A stretch of 64,000 nt of DNA from Candidatus Melainabacteria bacterium (GCA_003242885.1 QKMZ01000003.1:62001-126000), one strand, 5' to 3'; shown: positions 34,055 through 41,737, numbered from the stretch's first letter. Notes: generated from the sequence alone by a model not told the origin. Numbers and translations are program-made.

Positions 34055-35680
34055 ATGAAAAAAACAATTGTCTTAGTTGACAGAACAAATCAGGTAGGCT
34101 TCCTCTCGAAAGCAAGAAGAAGGCTTACTTGCGTCAACATCTGTGCAGCACTGGTATTGCTCTGCATTGCACTACCACTTAACGTCGGTGTCGCAATCGC
34201 ATCTGGCGTGCCTCCCGAATTCGGCATTATGTCCGGTGTAATTGCATCGCTGGTTAGCGGTATATTTTCCAGTTCTGCCTACTTAATTTCTGGACCGGAT
34301 GCCGGGATTGGTGTACTAGTTCTCGAAGTGATTCGAAAATATGGAATACAAAATCTCGGCGCTATCGTCTTAACTGCCGGGCTAATTCAAATCGCACTTG
34401 GGCTGTCGAGTTCCGCAAAGTGGTTCAAAGCCCTTTCGCCTGCATTAATCAACGGCATGCTTGCCGGCATGGGATTGCTGATTATTTTCACGCAGTTTCA
34501 CATAATGCTAGACGACACGCCGAAAGAGTCCGGGTTGATGAATATGGTTCTGATTCCTGAGACTGTCATAAAAACATTCTCCGCGGCAAATGGTTCTGCA
34601 CAGTTCTTAGCCGCGGTATTAAGCATTTCTGCAATAACGATAGCGGTGCTCTGGACACGTTTCGCACCTGGAAAATTACGCTCGATTCCGAACGTACTTG
34701 TGACAATAATTGCCATCTCGAGCGTCGCCTATTGGCTTAAGCTGCCGGTCAATCTCGTCGACTTCCCAACCAATCTGACTCAGAATCTGACGCCTCTTAC
34801 AGTTTCTAATTTCATTAATTGCCTGAACAAGCCTGAGATTTTGACAGCAGCATTCATGCTGGCATTCGTTTGCAGCGCGCAATCATTGATTACGCTAACC
34901 GCTCTGGATCCTCAAGCATCACGCGGAAATACAAAGCACGATCGAGAGCTCATCGCGCAAGGTATCGGCAATGCCATCTGCGGCTTCCTGGGGATATTGC
35001 CAATCGTTGGTGTTCTGCTGCGCAGCGTGGCAAACAAGCAAAATGGTGCCACAGACAACACACCGAACATCCTTCACGGCGCGCTCATGCTAGCTGTCAT
35101 TTTCCTTGCACCACAACTTTTGAAAGCTATTCCAAGCTGCGTACTATCGGCAACGCTGGTACTGATTGGCTACAGAATGGTGTCAAACATCTTCGGTCAG
35201 ATAAAAGGCTATGAGAGAGGAGAACTGATGATATTCGCGCTGACCACTAGCGCGATTATTGCCACCAATTTATTCACAGGTGTATTGATCGGATTTGTAG
35301 TCGCCGCGGCAAAAGCTTTCTTCGTCCTTTCAAACCTGGATATACATGTGCAAAAGTCGAACGACTCTGGCGTAGTCACTTTGTACCTGAGTGGTGCGGC
35401 AACGTTTGTGGCTCTGCCACAGCTTACGGAAGTCTTGGGTGAAATTGCCGACGATCAACTCTTGCATCTGAACCTCGACAACCTTCGTTATATGGACCAT
35501 GCGTGCCTACAACAGTTAACCCAATGGGAGCGGCAGCATAAAGGAAAGCTATTCATCGACTGGGAACAGTCGCCGACAGATATACACACATTGCCGCGCT
35601 ATGCCAGGCGCCCGCGGGTAAGACCAGGCGAACGGCAAGAGCCGCGAAAAAGCGGGGTAGCCATCCTTGACAATACCTGA
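34055..35680 (+). CDS. SulP-family anion transporter with STAS domain
   Basis: About 541 residues. The membrane domain has ten to twelve helices, with the SulP motifs LPLNVGVAIASGVPPEFGIMSGVIASLVSGIFSSSAYLISGPDAG near the start and LAGMGLLIIFTQFHI. A cytoplasmic STAS domain follows (~440-510; VVTLYLSGAATFVALPQLTEVL and LDNLRYMDHACLQQL). SulP proteins carry sulfate, bicarbonate (BicA) or molybdate. A carbonic-anhydrase-like gene three genes downstream favours bicarbonate, but this is inference. The start is uncertain (ATG 34055 taken; ATG 34037 possible). An inverted repeat lies ~100 bases upstream. Its end is close to the second ArsR gene. Confidence 0.92.
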   Translation: MKKTIVLVDRTNQVGFLSKARRRLTCVNICAALVLLCIALPLNVGVAIASGVPPEFGIMSGVIASLVSGIFSSSAYLISGPDAGIGVLVLEVIRKYGIQNLGAIVLTAGLIQIALGLSSSAKWFKALSPALINGMLAGMGLLIIFTQFHIMLDDTPKESGLMNMVLIPETVIKTFSAANGSAQFLAAVLSISAITIAVLWTRFAPGKLRSIPNVLVTIIAISSVAYWLKLPVNLVDFPTNLTQNLTPLTVSNFINCLNKPEILTAAFMLAFVCSAQSLITLTALDPQASRGNTKHDRELIAQGIGNAICGFLGILPIVGVLLRSVANKQNGATDNTPNILHGALMLAVIFLAPQLLKAIPSCVLSATLVLIGYRMVSNIFGQIKGYERGELMIFALTTSAIIATNLFTGVLIGFVVAAAKAFFVLSNLDIHVQKSNDSGVVTLYLSGAATFVALPQLTEVLGEIADDQLLHLNLDNLRYMDHACLQQLTQWERQHKGKLFIDWEQSPTDIHTLPRYARRPRVRPGERQEPRKSGVAILDNT

Positions 35681-35732
35681 TGAACCGGCGAGAAGCTGGA
35701 TACATGCTAGGATCAAGCGGTTACAACACTGG

Positions 35733-36152
35733 ATGAGCAACCCTCTCGCCGATATGGACCGCAATGTAGTCGCTGAAGAACTGTCACGCTTTTTTGGTGT
35801 ACTTGCGCATCCTTTGAGAGTACTCATTGTCGAAGAACTTCGCAATGGCGAACGCACAGTGACGGATTTAAAAGACGCATTGATGGTGCCACAAGCAACT
35901 GTATCTCAGCATCTGGGAATCTTGCGCGCAAACAGAGTGGTGCTGGAACGCCGCGACGGTCGGCATGTTTACTACCACTTACGACACCAAGAGTTAGCAG
36001 ACTTCGTGGTCGAATGCATCTTCTTTGTGTCGCCCGACGAGAAAGAATCGCGCAGTTTGTTATCTGCAATAAATTCGACGCGAACCACTTGGTCTAAGCA
36101 AAAGACTGAAAAAACATCGAGCAAAACGGCTAAACAAAAGCGTTCTCGCTAG
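35733..36152 (+). CDS. Second ArsR-family winged-helix regulator
   Basis: About 139 residues. The core LSRFFGVLAHPLRVLIVEELRNGERTVTDLKDALMVPQATVSQHLGILRANRVVLERRDGRHVYYHL is ArsR-like, with the signature SQHL recognition helix and a GRHVYY wing. A Lys/Thr/Ser-rich tail follows. Metal-binding cysteines of the ArsR/SmtB type are absent. A TTG at 35667, overlapping the SulP stop by 14 bases, would add 22 residues and is possible. It lies between the SulP and UspA-like genes and may control both through the inverted repeats at 33945 and 36195. Confidence 0.88.
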   Translation: MSNPLADMDRNVVAEELSRFFGVLAHPLRVLIVEELRNGERTVTDLKDALMVPQATVSQHLGILRANRVVLERRDGRHVYYHLRHQELADFVVECIFFVSPDEKESRSLLSAINSTRTTWSKQKTEKTSSKTAKQKRSR

Positions 36153-36161
36153 GTCAAAACC

Positions 36162-36190
36162 TTGACAGGATGACCGCTTTTTGATAAATT
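36162..36190 (+). promoter_or_regulatory. Predicted sigma-70 type promoter for the 36244 gene
   Basis: TTGACA (36162-36167) is a consensus -35 box; 17 bases later TAAATT (36185-36190) is a fair -10. An operator-like repeat begins five bases downstream, where it would block RNA polymerase. Assigned by eye. Confidence 0.45.
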
Positions 36191-36194
36191 ACTA

Positions 36195-36223
36195 ATATTG
36201 TCATATTGCATTATTACAATATG
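36195..36223. promoter_or_regulatory. Nested inverted repeats, probable operator
   Basis: ATATTGT (36195) pairs with ACAATAT (36216); CATATTG (36202) pairs with CAATATG (36217). Two left half-sites thus share one right half-site. The position immediately after the predicted -10 suits a repressor, and the adjacent ArsR protein (35733) is the obvious candidate. Confidence 0.55.
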
Positions 36224-36243
36224 TCGATACGAAGGAGGTTACT

Positions 36244-36729
36244 ATGCAAAGCAAGATTCTGCTTCCAATCAAAACATACGAGCAGGGTAAATTCGCTATA
36301 CAGACATTACTTATGAATATCGACGCAAATACCTCTGAAATACGCTTGTTGCACTGCGTTGAGGACAAGCTAGCTCGCCCTTCGTTTTTCAGCGCGACAG
36401 AAGCCATCAGACTCGCGGATGAGCAGTTGGATAGAGTTGATGAATATCAGCACTTTCTCGAAGAACTCGGCAAAACCTTAGTCGACTCCCTTCAAGATGT
36501 GCGCATCTCAGTGAAATCAACCGTCGTAGACTCAATTCACGATGGAATCCTCGAAGAAGCGGATATCATGAACGCAACCAAAATAGTTTTGGTAACAGAA
36601 CCGGAAAGAAAGCTTCGTTGGTTTGGACCAGAAATCAGCAACCGAATTATGAGCAATGCAAAAATTCCAGTACATTTAATTAAACCAGCACACCGTAAGG
36701 GTTCTACAGGTTCTTCTAGAGTTGCATAA
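36244..36729 (+). CDS. Universal stress protein-like (degenerate UspA fold)
   Basis: A 161-residue protein starting SKILLPIKTYEQGKFAIQTLL, the UspA first strand and helix, and ending in the family's last strand (IPVHLIKPAHRKG). The ATP-binding glycine motif (G-x-x-G-x9-GS) seen in the two USPs at 59 and 62 kb is not present here; the matching place reads EPERKLRWFGPEIS. It may therefore bind no nucleotide. AAGGAGG six bases before the ATG is the strongest ribosome site nearby. Upstream lie a consensus-like promoter and an operator-type repeat, so it is probably tightly regulated. Confidence 0.8.
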   Translation: MQSKILLPIKTYEQGKFAIQTLLMNIDANTSEIRLLHCVEDKLARPSFFSATEAIRLADEQLDRVDEYQHFLEELGKTLVDSLQDVRISVKSTVVDSIHDGILEEADIMNATKIVLVTEPERKLRWFGPEISNRIMSNAKIPVHLIKPAHRKGSTGSSRVA

Positions 36730-36910
36730 GCACCTCTTGTGGTGCACGAGTGTAAGCAACACACTTTCACAATGCTTGCGGAAAGTTTTTTGAAACCCGC
36801 TTAAGCTAAAATGGAAACATAGACTCCTAAAAGAGTATTGGTGCGACAAAGCAATTTGCCAGCAAAATTAGCGCACCGATAATGCTATGGCATCGTAATG
36901 GAGGTTGCTT

Positions 36911-37438
36911 ATGTATCTGCAGAAAATCCGCGAACAGATGCCAGAACATTTTGCCTACTCGCTGAAAGTACCTGAGTATTCTTTGCTAGAAGTAAAAACA
37001 GTCATCGTTGCCTGTTGCGAACAGGGTGCAATACCAACTTTAAAGGAATTCGAAAGACTGCAACCACTCGCTTACATTCTGATTCCAGGTGCGCAGTTGC
37101 ACAAGCAGACAGCCGAGCAGCGAGCATCGGCTGACATAATGCACCCACCTCCGAAATCGGAATATTCCTTGAATTTCTTCGAAACAGTACTATCGAACAT
37201 GCCGAATGTGGAAGACGTGATTATCTGCACGCACAATGGATGCATCTACTCGCTCGAATCTGACTTAGAGCAACAATTGCAAGACACCGCGCAATTTCTA
37301 GAAGAAAGCGAACGAAGTCAGCAGCGCCTTATTAAACTGCACGCATGGCACTTCGAACCCGAGGTCAACTGGGTTTCATTTTTCGACTCAGACACCAGAC
37401 AAATGCTACCTCTCAGTGCCGCTCCAATCTTTTCATAA
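36911..37438 (+). CDS. Divergent beta-carbonic-anhydrase-like protein
   Basis: A 175-residue protein whose parts align with beta-carbonic anhydrases. TVIVACCEQGAIP (Cys35) matches the CMDSR strand, AYILIPGAQL matches AFVIRNAGN, VIICTHNGC (His108, Cys111) matches the VVGHTxCG zinc site, and IKLHAWHFEPEVNWVSFF matches the C-terminal HGWxYD region. The three zinc ligands appear kept, but the Asp-Arg dyad that gates the active site is replaced (Glu37 and Gly39). It may be a binding protein or an altered hydratase. GGAGG lies six bases before ATG 36911. It follows the SulP-ArsR-USP group and precedes a terminator. Confidence 0.75.
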   Translation: MYLQKIREQMPEHFAYSLKVPEYSLLEVKTVIVACCEQGAIPTLKEFERLQPLAYILIPGAQLHKQTAEQRASADIMHPPPKSEYSLNFFETVLSNMPNVEDVIICTHNGCIYSLESDLEQQLQDTAQFLEESERSQQRLIKLHAWHFEPEVNWVSFFDSDTRQMLPLSAAPIFS

Positions 37439-37449
37439 CCAACAAATAA

Positions 37450-37489
37450 CTAGCGCACCCTTGGAGGTATGCATCCTCAGGTGCGCTAG
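37450..37489. terminator. Bidirectional hairpin terminator
   Basis: CTAGCGCACC (37450-37459) and GGTGCGCTAG (37480-37489) form a perfect 10-bp stem between convergent genes. The loop itself contains GGAGG and CCTC that can pair. The T-runs are weak (CGTTTTT begins ~20 bases later), so efficiency is uncertain. Confidence 0.6.
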
Positions 37490-37518
37490 CCGTGCCGAAC
37501 ACTTTCGTTTTTATTGAA

Positions 37519-38091
37519 CTAAGCGGCTCGTCGCTTATCGTGTTCAATTACACTTTGTTCCATGGTCTTAGGTCGTTTGATTGCTTCTTCAGCGGTACGT
37601 TGAACTTCAAGTCCACCACCGTCTTTGAAGAGTTTTTCAACAACACGTGCTTCCTTCTCGTTTTCAGTATGAACTGCCAACAAGGTGTTACCGAAGCGCA
37701 TGGTTCGCTCAAACTTCTTCGCTTCGAACACCGGCAGGCTCATACCATAAAGCGCACCGATCAAAGCGAATGCCAAGCCAAAGACTGCAATGCCAGCCAA
37801 CACAGCCATTGTCGGTCCCGCTGCTATGACTTGTTCTAAGTTTTGAGTGCCGAAACTTCCTCGTTGCGCGAAGAAACCAAGCACGCCCCCGATCACCGAC
37901 CCAAGGAGCGACCCTATCATAAAGCCGCAGGATGCCTTGGAGTGCTTTTCATATGCCAATTCTTGAGCGCCGTAAGAGTCAGGCATCAGAAGCGAAATGT
38001 CGTCGGCGGTGAAACCAGAGCTTTTGAGCGTGTCTACAAGGCGCTCTGCGTCCGTGATACTCGGCGCGATACAAACAACTGCTTGATGCAT
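37519..38091 (-). CDS. General stress protein 17M/YflT-like membrane protein
   Basis: A 190-residue protein. The N-terminal domain (VVCIAPSITDAERLVDTLKSSGFTADDISLLMPD) is a small alpha/beta fold of the YflT/GSP17M type. Two hydrophobic Gly-rich helices follow (GFMIGSLLGSVIGGVLGFF; MAVLAGIAVFGLAFALIGALYG), then a second alpha/beta part (FGNTLLAVHTENEKEARVVEKLFKDGGG). Such proteins respond to heat, salt or ethanol stress in Bacillus relatives, but their activity is unknown. ATG 38091 has GAGAGGAC eight bases upstream; a longer reading adds seven residues. Confidence 0.75.
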   Translation of the reverse strand: MHQAVVCIAPSITDAERLVDTLKSSGFTADDISLLMPDSYGAQELAYEKHSKASCGFMIGSLLGSVIGGVLGFFAQRGSFGTQNLEQVIAAGPTMAVLAGIAVFGLAFALIGALYGMSLPVFEAKKFERTMRFGNTLLAVHTENEKEARVVEKLFKDGGGLEVQRTAEEAIKRPKTMEQSVIEHDKRRAA

Positions 38092-38398
38092 AATGATGTC
38101 CTCTCTATTCATTCAGGCGACCGGCAAACACCCGAGGGGGCGGATCGAGCGCTGAATTTTGTGTCGATATTAGTGTCAATTTGTGCGTGGAAAGAGCCCT
38201 CAAGGGCGTCAAAAGTTCCCATATACATGTATGGATTTACCAAGCGGAGCAAATACGCGGGAAACAAGGTACTTCTAAGGCGCTAAAAGCGTCTCGCAAA
38301 ACGCCTTTCAATAGCCTAGGAAGTTGGCAGTCAAGCGCCCTATACAAGGATGTAAATCATCATTGAAAAATTGATGGAATTAAGTAACGGAGCCGGTC
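38092..38398. other. Intergenic gap between divergent stress genes
   Basis: About 300 bases without a gene. ATACATGTAT at 38223-38232 is a perfect 10-base palindrome, and a TACAAGGATGTAAAT stretch occurs near 38343. No clear promoter boxes could be fixed by eye. Both flanking genes must have their promoters here. Confidence 0.3.
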
Positions 38399-38488
38399 AT
38401 GATGGAACCTAAGCATGTTCGCAGCGTCCTGGTAGCATCAATCGAAAAGCAAGAGGACTTTGGTGATGGAAGAGTATATTGGCGCTGA
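38399..38488 (+). CDS. Possible 29-residue leader peptide or small ORF
   Basis: Two ATGs (38399, 38402) follow CGGAG at good distance. The frame codes for a 29-residue peptide (starting MMEPKHVRSVLVASIEK) that ends at 38486-38488, 23 bases inside the next gene, which starts at 38466. Such an overlap suggests translational coupling or a leader. It is too short to recognise. Confidence 0.4.
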   Translation: MMEPKHVRSVLVASIEKQEDFGDGRVYWR

Positions 38489-38789
38489 CGCATCAGAAGC
38501 AGACGTCACGGCGCACAAATTATTAGTATTGTTGGGCGCACATCTCTCCGGCTTTCAGCCGCTTACGGATCCGGAAGTATTCGACATTAAGAGCCGGTTG
38601 ATTAACTGCTCGCAAGACATGAAACCCAACATGGTCATGACCTTGGAGGAAGAGCTTCCTCGTAACTCCGGCCCAGTGGTAAGCGTATGGGCGGCAGTCG
38701 GAAAGTTACCTGACGGTGAGAGCGTTTTCTGGCATAGACCTCTTCCATGTCCCGACGAGTTGGCCGAGTTTCTCTATTTCCACCGCTAA
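38466..38789 (+). CDS. Hypothetical protein
   Basis: A 107-residue soluble protein, acidic, with one region GPVVSVWAAVGKLPDGESVFWHRPLPCPDELAEFLYFH near its end. No signal peptide, membrane segment or known motif is visible. The ATG at 38466 sits nine bases after GAGGAC; an in-frame TTG two codons earlier is possible. A small upstream frame (38399-38488) overlaps its start, and a good terminator directly follows the stop. It is therefore probably a single transcription unit. Confidence 0.6.
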   Translation: MEEYIGADASEADVTAHKLLVLLGAHLSGFQPLTDPEVFDIKSRLINCSQDMKPNMVMTLEEELPRNSGPVVSVWAAVGKLPDGESVFWHRPLPCPDELAEFLYFHR

Positions 38790-38811
38790 GCCGAGCACCC
38801 GCTCGGCTTTT
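38790..38811 (+). terminator. Rho-independent terminator
   Basis: GCCGAGC-ACCC-GCTCGGC (perfect 7-bp stem) followed by TTTT, starting one base after the stop codon of the 38466 gene. Confidence 0.85.
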
Positions 38812-39003
38812 GCCGTTTTGCGACAACCAGACCTCAGACTCTTGCTTTTAATTCGCAACTTGAACCGCATTCAAAAGTCCATCTTATTGAATGCCCTTAC
38901 CGGGGTATCGCTCGTCTTTCACTGTGTAGCCGCATTTGAGTTACAGGGAACATTTGGTGGCTTGCTTTCGCCTACCTAGCAAACGAATTCGAGGATACTG
39001 AAA

Positions 39004-39237
39004 ATGACATCGTCAAAAATGGAGCGTTTTCCGCTCAATGACAAAACCTATGACTTGATTTCAATCATGCATCACAAATCTAAAGCGCTTGCGGCGTACG
39101 AGGGATATCTCTCTGACGTACAGGCAGACACTCATTTGACACAAATCTTGGTGGAAATCAAGCATGACGAACTGAGACATTTAGAGAAGCTAAAAGCTCA
39201 TCTGGGGCGCCTTCTCGTCGAAAACAAAGCCGAATAG
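39004..39237 (+). CDS. Small helical protein, ferritin-like fragment or unknown
   Basis: A 77-residue protein predicted to be two long helices: LISIMHHKSKALAAYEGYLSDVQ and LTQILVEIKHDELRHLEKLKAHLGRLLVENK. The E-x-K-H-D-E-L-R-H pattern recalls one half of a ferritin-like or rubrerythrin four-helix bundle, so a dimer might bind a di-iron centre; that is inference. GAGG lies nine bases before the ATG. It is followed 29 bases later by a hemerythrin-like gene on the same strand and probably shares its transcript. Confidence 0.6.
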   Translation: MTSSKMERFPLNDKTYDLISIMHHKSKALAAYEGYLSDVQADTHLTQILVEIKHDELRHLEKLKAHLGRLLVENKAE

Positions 39238-39266
39238 CACACTTAATTTGACCAGGAGAAATAACA

Positions 39267-39746
39267 ATGGCTAAGAATAAAGCGATATCTGCTTGCGAGG
39301 TGATTCGTAAAGACCACGAAGATATCAAAACACTTCTGCAAAAGTATGATACCGCCGGTGATGTGAAAGAAAAGGAAAATATCCTCCGCGAATTGGGAAT
39401 GCAACTGCAAGAACACGCCCGCGTCGACGAGGTGATCATATTTCCAGCCGCTGCCCAAATGGCCGATGACAATTCATTTGTTGATGAGCTGAAGGACAGC
39501 GACAACAGCGTCAAAATGCACTTGGCACAAGTTCAGCGTCTATATGCCGATATCGATAAGGAAGAGTTCGAAGCAAAAATGAAAGAGCTTAGAGAAGCAG
39601 TCTGTACGTTAATTGAACAGGAAGAAACATCTCTAATTCCTTGCATTGAAAATGCTGAATACGATTTGGACAAGCTTAGTGAAGAGGTAGCAAAGTTACG
39701 CGCCGGCGAATCCATCGAGCCAATCAAGCTAAGAAAGAAAGCTTAG
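39267..39746 (+). CDS. Hemerythrin-like HHE-domain protein
   Basis: A 159-residue four-helix protein of the hemerythrin/HHE type. Candidate di-iron ligands are His in VIRKDHEDIK, the EHARVDEVIIFP segment (His and Glu), and His in KMHLAQVQ. The last expected histidine in 'H-x-x-x-E' near the C-terminal helix reads IEQEETSLIP, with Gln in its place, so one ligand is altered. Such proteins bind O2, NO or iron and help repair iron-sulfur centres. An AGGAGAAATAAC leader precedes the ATG. A terminator follows at 39768. Confidence 0.82.
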   Translation: MAKNKAISACEVIRKDHEDIKTLLQKYDTAGDVKEKENILRELGMQLQEHARVDEVIIFPAAAQMADDNSFVDELKDSDNSVKMHLAQVQRLYADIDKEEFEAKMKELREAVCTLIEQEETSLIPCIENAEYDLDKLSEEVAKLRAGESIEPIKLRKKA

Positions 39747-39767
39747 AAAAAACCTGAAATCATTGCT

Positions 39768-39801
39768 GAGGGGTGCCCTGTGGACACCTCTCATTTTTTT
39801 T
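39768..39801 (+). terminator. Rho-independent terminator
   Basis: GAGGGGTG and CACCTCTC pair (one G-U) around CCCTGTGGA, followed by CA and eight T residues. It ends the 39004-39746 unit. Confidence 0.85.
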
Positions 39802-39909
39802 GCATCAGGCCGGCTTGAGAACGCATCACGCGTGAACACTCCCTCGATTGGAACCTTGGACGGCATCTCGCGTCTCCACAGTGGAAATTACAAAGGGGTA
39901 AATGAAATC

Positions 39910-40344
39910 ATGATGGATGTATTTGAATTCGTCCTCACAAACGAGGCTCACTTAGCCCACAGATTGTCTGAGACCGCTGCGCACTATTCCGAGTGGACGC
40001 AAGATCGTGTCTTTGAGGAAACGAAGCGTATTCTGGACGGTCTGGAATCTAACTTCAACAAAGAAAATGCGCTGATTAGCACTATCAACGCCGAAGGTAT
40101 TGACGATCTCGTCCAAGAAGCCCAGAAGCACCGCGACGAACTCAGAGCTGATGCCGAAAATCTCTGTATGATTCACGTTGACGAGCCTGGCTTTGAACAA
40201 GGGTTGGAAACACTCGCATATAAGTTTCAACGCCACAAAGAATTCTGCGAAAACACGCTCTTTCCGAGGCTGAAGGAAAGTGCCAGCCCAGCGGAACTAG
40301 AGCGCGTCGCCAACCAGCTCGACGCTGTAGTTCTTGATGGTTAG
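39910..40344 (+). CDS. Second hemerythrin-like HHE-domain protein
   Basis: A 144-residue helical protein beginning MMDVFEFVLTNEAHLAHRLSETAAHYSEW. It then has AQKHRDELRADAENLCMIHVDEPGFEQGLETLAYKFQRHKEFCENTLFPRL; the ending HKEFCENTLFPRL matches the 'H-x-x-x-E-x-x-x-x-P' of HHE proteins. Its ligands may be His residues in the first and later helices. AAAGGGG lies about eleven bases before ATG 39910; a four-codon frame (ATG 39902 to TGA) overlaps the start. Function is probably in iron or oxidative stress handling like its neighbour. Confidence 0.7.
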   Translation: MMDVFEFVLTNEAHLAHRLSETAAHYSEWTQDRVFEETKRILDGLESNFNKENALISTINAEGIDDLVQEAQKHRDELRADAENLCMIHVDEPGFEQGLETLAYKFQRHKEFCENTLFPRLKESASPAELERVANQLDAVVLDG

Positions 40345-40441
40345 AAATAGCGGTTTTCGAAAGTAAAACTCTCTCTCGATGCTTCATCAGTAATCGCGAG
40401 TTCATAACAAACCGAGTTCATAACAAACATAGGGTCAAAAC

Positions 40442-40645
40442 ATGAAAGCAAAAATGGAGAACAAGCCTGCTGAGGCAGGAAAGTATTTGTGCCAGGTATG
40501 CAATACCAAATTTCGTTATGAAGCAGGCACACTAACCTGCCCGAAATGCGGCACTCTGACTCCAGACAACATGGTGCGCATCGACGTCCGAAACGATCCT
40601 GAAGAAGAAAGAATGTACACCGAAGACGATTTCATAGGGGGCTAG
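40442..40645 (+). CDS. Zinc-ribbon protein
   Basis: A 67-residue protein with two CxxC knuckles: LCQVC (Cys17, Cys20) and CPKC (Cys33, Cys36), separated by 12 residues, which is the spacing of a zinc ribbon or rubredoxin-like site. The acidic tail (DPEEERMYTEDDF) has no known match. It might bind zinc or a single iron; rubredoxins carry additional aromatic residues and a Gly-Tyr, and Phe/Tyr are present here near the first knuckle. Transcription ends at the hairpin at 40669. Confidence 0.75.
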   Translation: MKAKMENKPAEAGKYLCQVCNTKFRYEAGTLTCPKCGTLTPDNMVRIDVRNDPEEERMYTEDDFIGG

Positions 40646-40668
40646 GAAGCTAGCAACCTTGAAAAATG

Positions 40669-40700
40669 AGGACAGCGCAGGAATGTGCTGTCCTTTGTCT
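40669..40700 (+). terminator. Rho-independent terminator
   Basis: AGGACAGCGCA and TGTGCTGTCCT pair over 11 bp (one G-U) around GGAA, followed by TTGTCTTT. It ends the zinc-ribbon transcript. Confidence 0.8.
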
Positions 40701-40808
40701 TTGCGTGTTTCTGTTTCGTTGTGTCTTTCATGTGTATCTTTTGCCTTTGTGTTTATCTACCGTCTGGTGACAGGTGTAATGAATGCCCCTTTCTGTATCA
40801 AAACAAAA

Positions 40809-40834
40809 CGACCCGCATTTAGCGAGTCGCTTTT
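40809..40834. terminator. Bidirectional terminator between convergent genes
   Basis: CGACCCGC and GCGAGTCG form an 8-bp stem with one mismatch around ATTTA. A TTTTCGTTT tail follows on the plus strand, and TTTTGTTTT follows on the minus strand, so it can serve the minus-strand 40867 gene. Confidence 0.75.
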
Positions 40835-40866
40835 CGTTTCATTGTATGCCTGAGGTATGCCTAAGA

Positions 40867-41340
40867 CTAAATTTCTTTGTCTTTGACTGGAGTGGGCGGC
40901 CATTTTCCGTTCATCTCAGCATTCAATAAATTAGCGAGCAAAGTGCGATAGCGTTGTTGCTCCGGCATAAGCTCGTTCTTTACGAGATCTCGATGCACAC
41001 CATGCATTTTTACCAAGCGCCACTCATAGTCGCTCGAATGTGCGTCTTCTTCCTGCTCCAACGCAGCCACAGTTGCGTCGTCACCAAACACCGAGGCGCC
41101 GCCGGACAGAATTTTTGCCCAACTGCCCCAGATGCCCGAATCAGCTTCAGGAGTGCCACCAAAATCTCTGATGGCATCCGTAAGTTTCCCAACTCTTGCT
41201 TTATGAGATTCAAGGCAATCACTCAATACACTGGCGATTTCCTTGTTCCCAACCTTCGGCAGCGCCTGATTGTAGGTTTCTACGGCGGATAGTTCACCTT
41301 TCAACAAGGCATTCAAATCTTCTACAGCTTCTGAATTCAT
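40867..41340 (-). CDS. Ferritin-like DUF2383 (PA2169-family) protein
   Basis: A 157-residue four-helix-bundle protein. The first helix ALLKGELSAVETYNQAL carries Glu residues typical of ferritin-like di-iron centres. CLESHKARVGKLTDAIRDFGGTPEADSGIW and LEQEEDAHSSDYEWRL follow, as in the PA2169/DUF2383 family. The Glu and His pairs suggest metal binding, though function is undefined. A GGGAGAAAGG site lies immediately before the ATG. It stands convergent with the zinc-ribbon gene and separate from the hemerythrin pair. Confidence 0.85.
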   Translation of the reverse strand: MNSEAVEDLNALLKGELSAVETYNQALPKVGNKEIASVLSDCLESHKARVGKLTDAIRDFGGTPEADSGIWGSWAKILSGGASVFGDDATVAALEQEEDAHSSDYEWRLVKMHGVHRDLVKNELMPEQQRYRTLLANLLNAEMNGKWPPTPVKDKEI

Positions 41341-41401
41341 ACCTTTCTCCCTTTTGCTCCCATTAAAAGGAGAGGACTGAATGTCCCCTCCCTATAGATC
41401 C

Positions 41402-41737
41402 TTAACTAGCCAATTTATCCTTAGCCTTTGCAGAGGCTTCGCGAATATCCTCGAATGCTTGTTGCAAGTCAGCGATCGACTTCTCAAAACCGCTCTTAAG
41501 CTCAGCCAAAGCTTCTGGAGCACTAGTTTTCAATTCTTCAAAGCGCTTCATAGCTGCTTGGCGCTTTTCATTTAGCTCATCGAGTTTGCATTTCGCATCC
41601 TCTTTCATTTCTGCAGACTTCGCAGCAAATTCATCGATTTTTGCACCCAATTTAGAAAGTTTTTCTTCCATAGTGCAGCTTGAACCTTCACAAGAAAGCT
41701 CGTTTTTTGCTTCGTCATTCATTTCTTCGTTAGCCAT
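41402..41737 (-). CDS. Coiled-coil protein
   Basis: A 111-residue charged, helical protein: LGAKIDEFAAKSAEMKEDAKCKLDELNEKRQAAMKRFEELK and LAELKSGFEKSIADLQQAFEDIREASAKAK. Heptads are clear and one Cys-x9-Cys pair lies near the start. A paralogue at 52772 has the same VGAKIDQLIEAAVKAK ... ELKEGLESAWAELAKA layout. It may be a stress-related scaffold; function unknown. ATG 41737 has GGAG about eleven bases upstream. It lies beside the ferritin-like gene on the same strand, 61 bases away. Confidence 0.65.
   Translation of the reverse strand: MANEEMNDEAKNELSCEGSSCTMEEKLSKLGAKIDEFAAKSAEMKEDAKCKLDELNEKRQAAMKRFEELKTSAPEALAELKSGFEKSIADLQQAFEDIREASAKAKDKLAS

Noticed and set aside
38716..38979. 87-codon frame overlapping the 38466 gene end
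   Set aside because: It crosses a good terminator and overlaps the real gene in another frame; no ribosome site.
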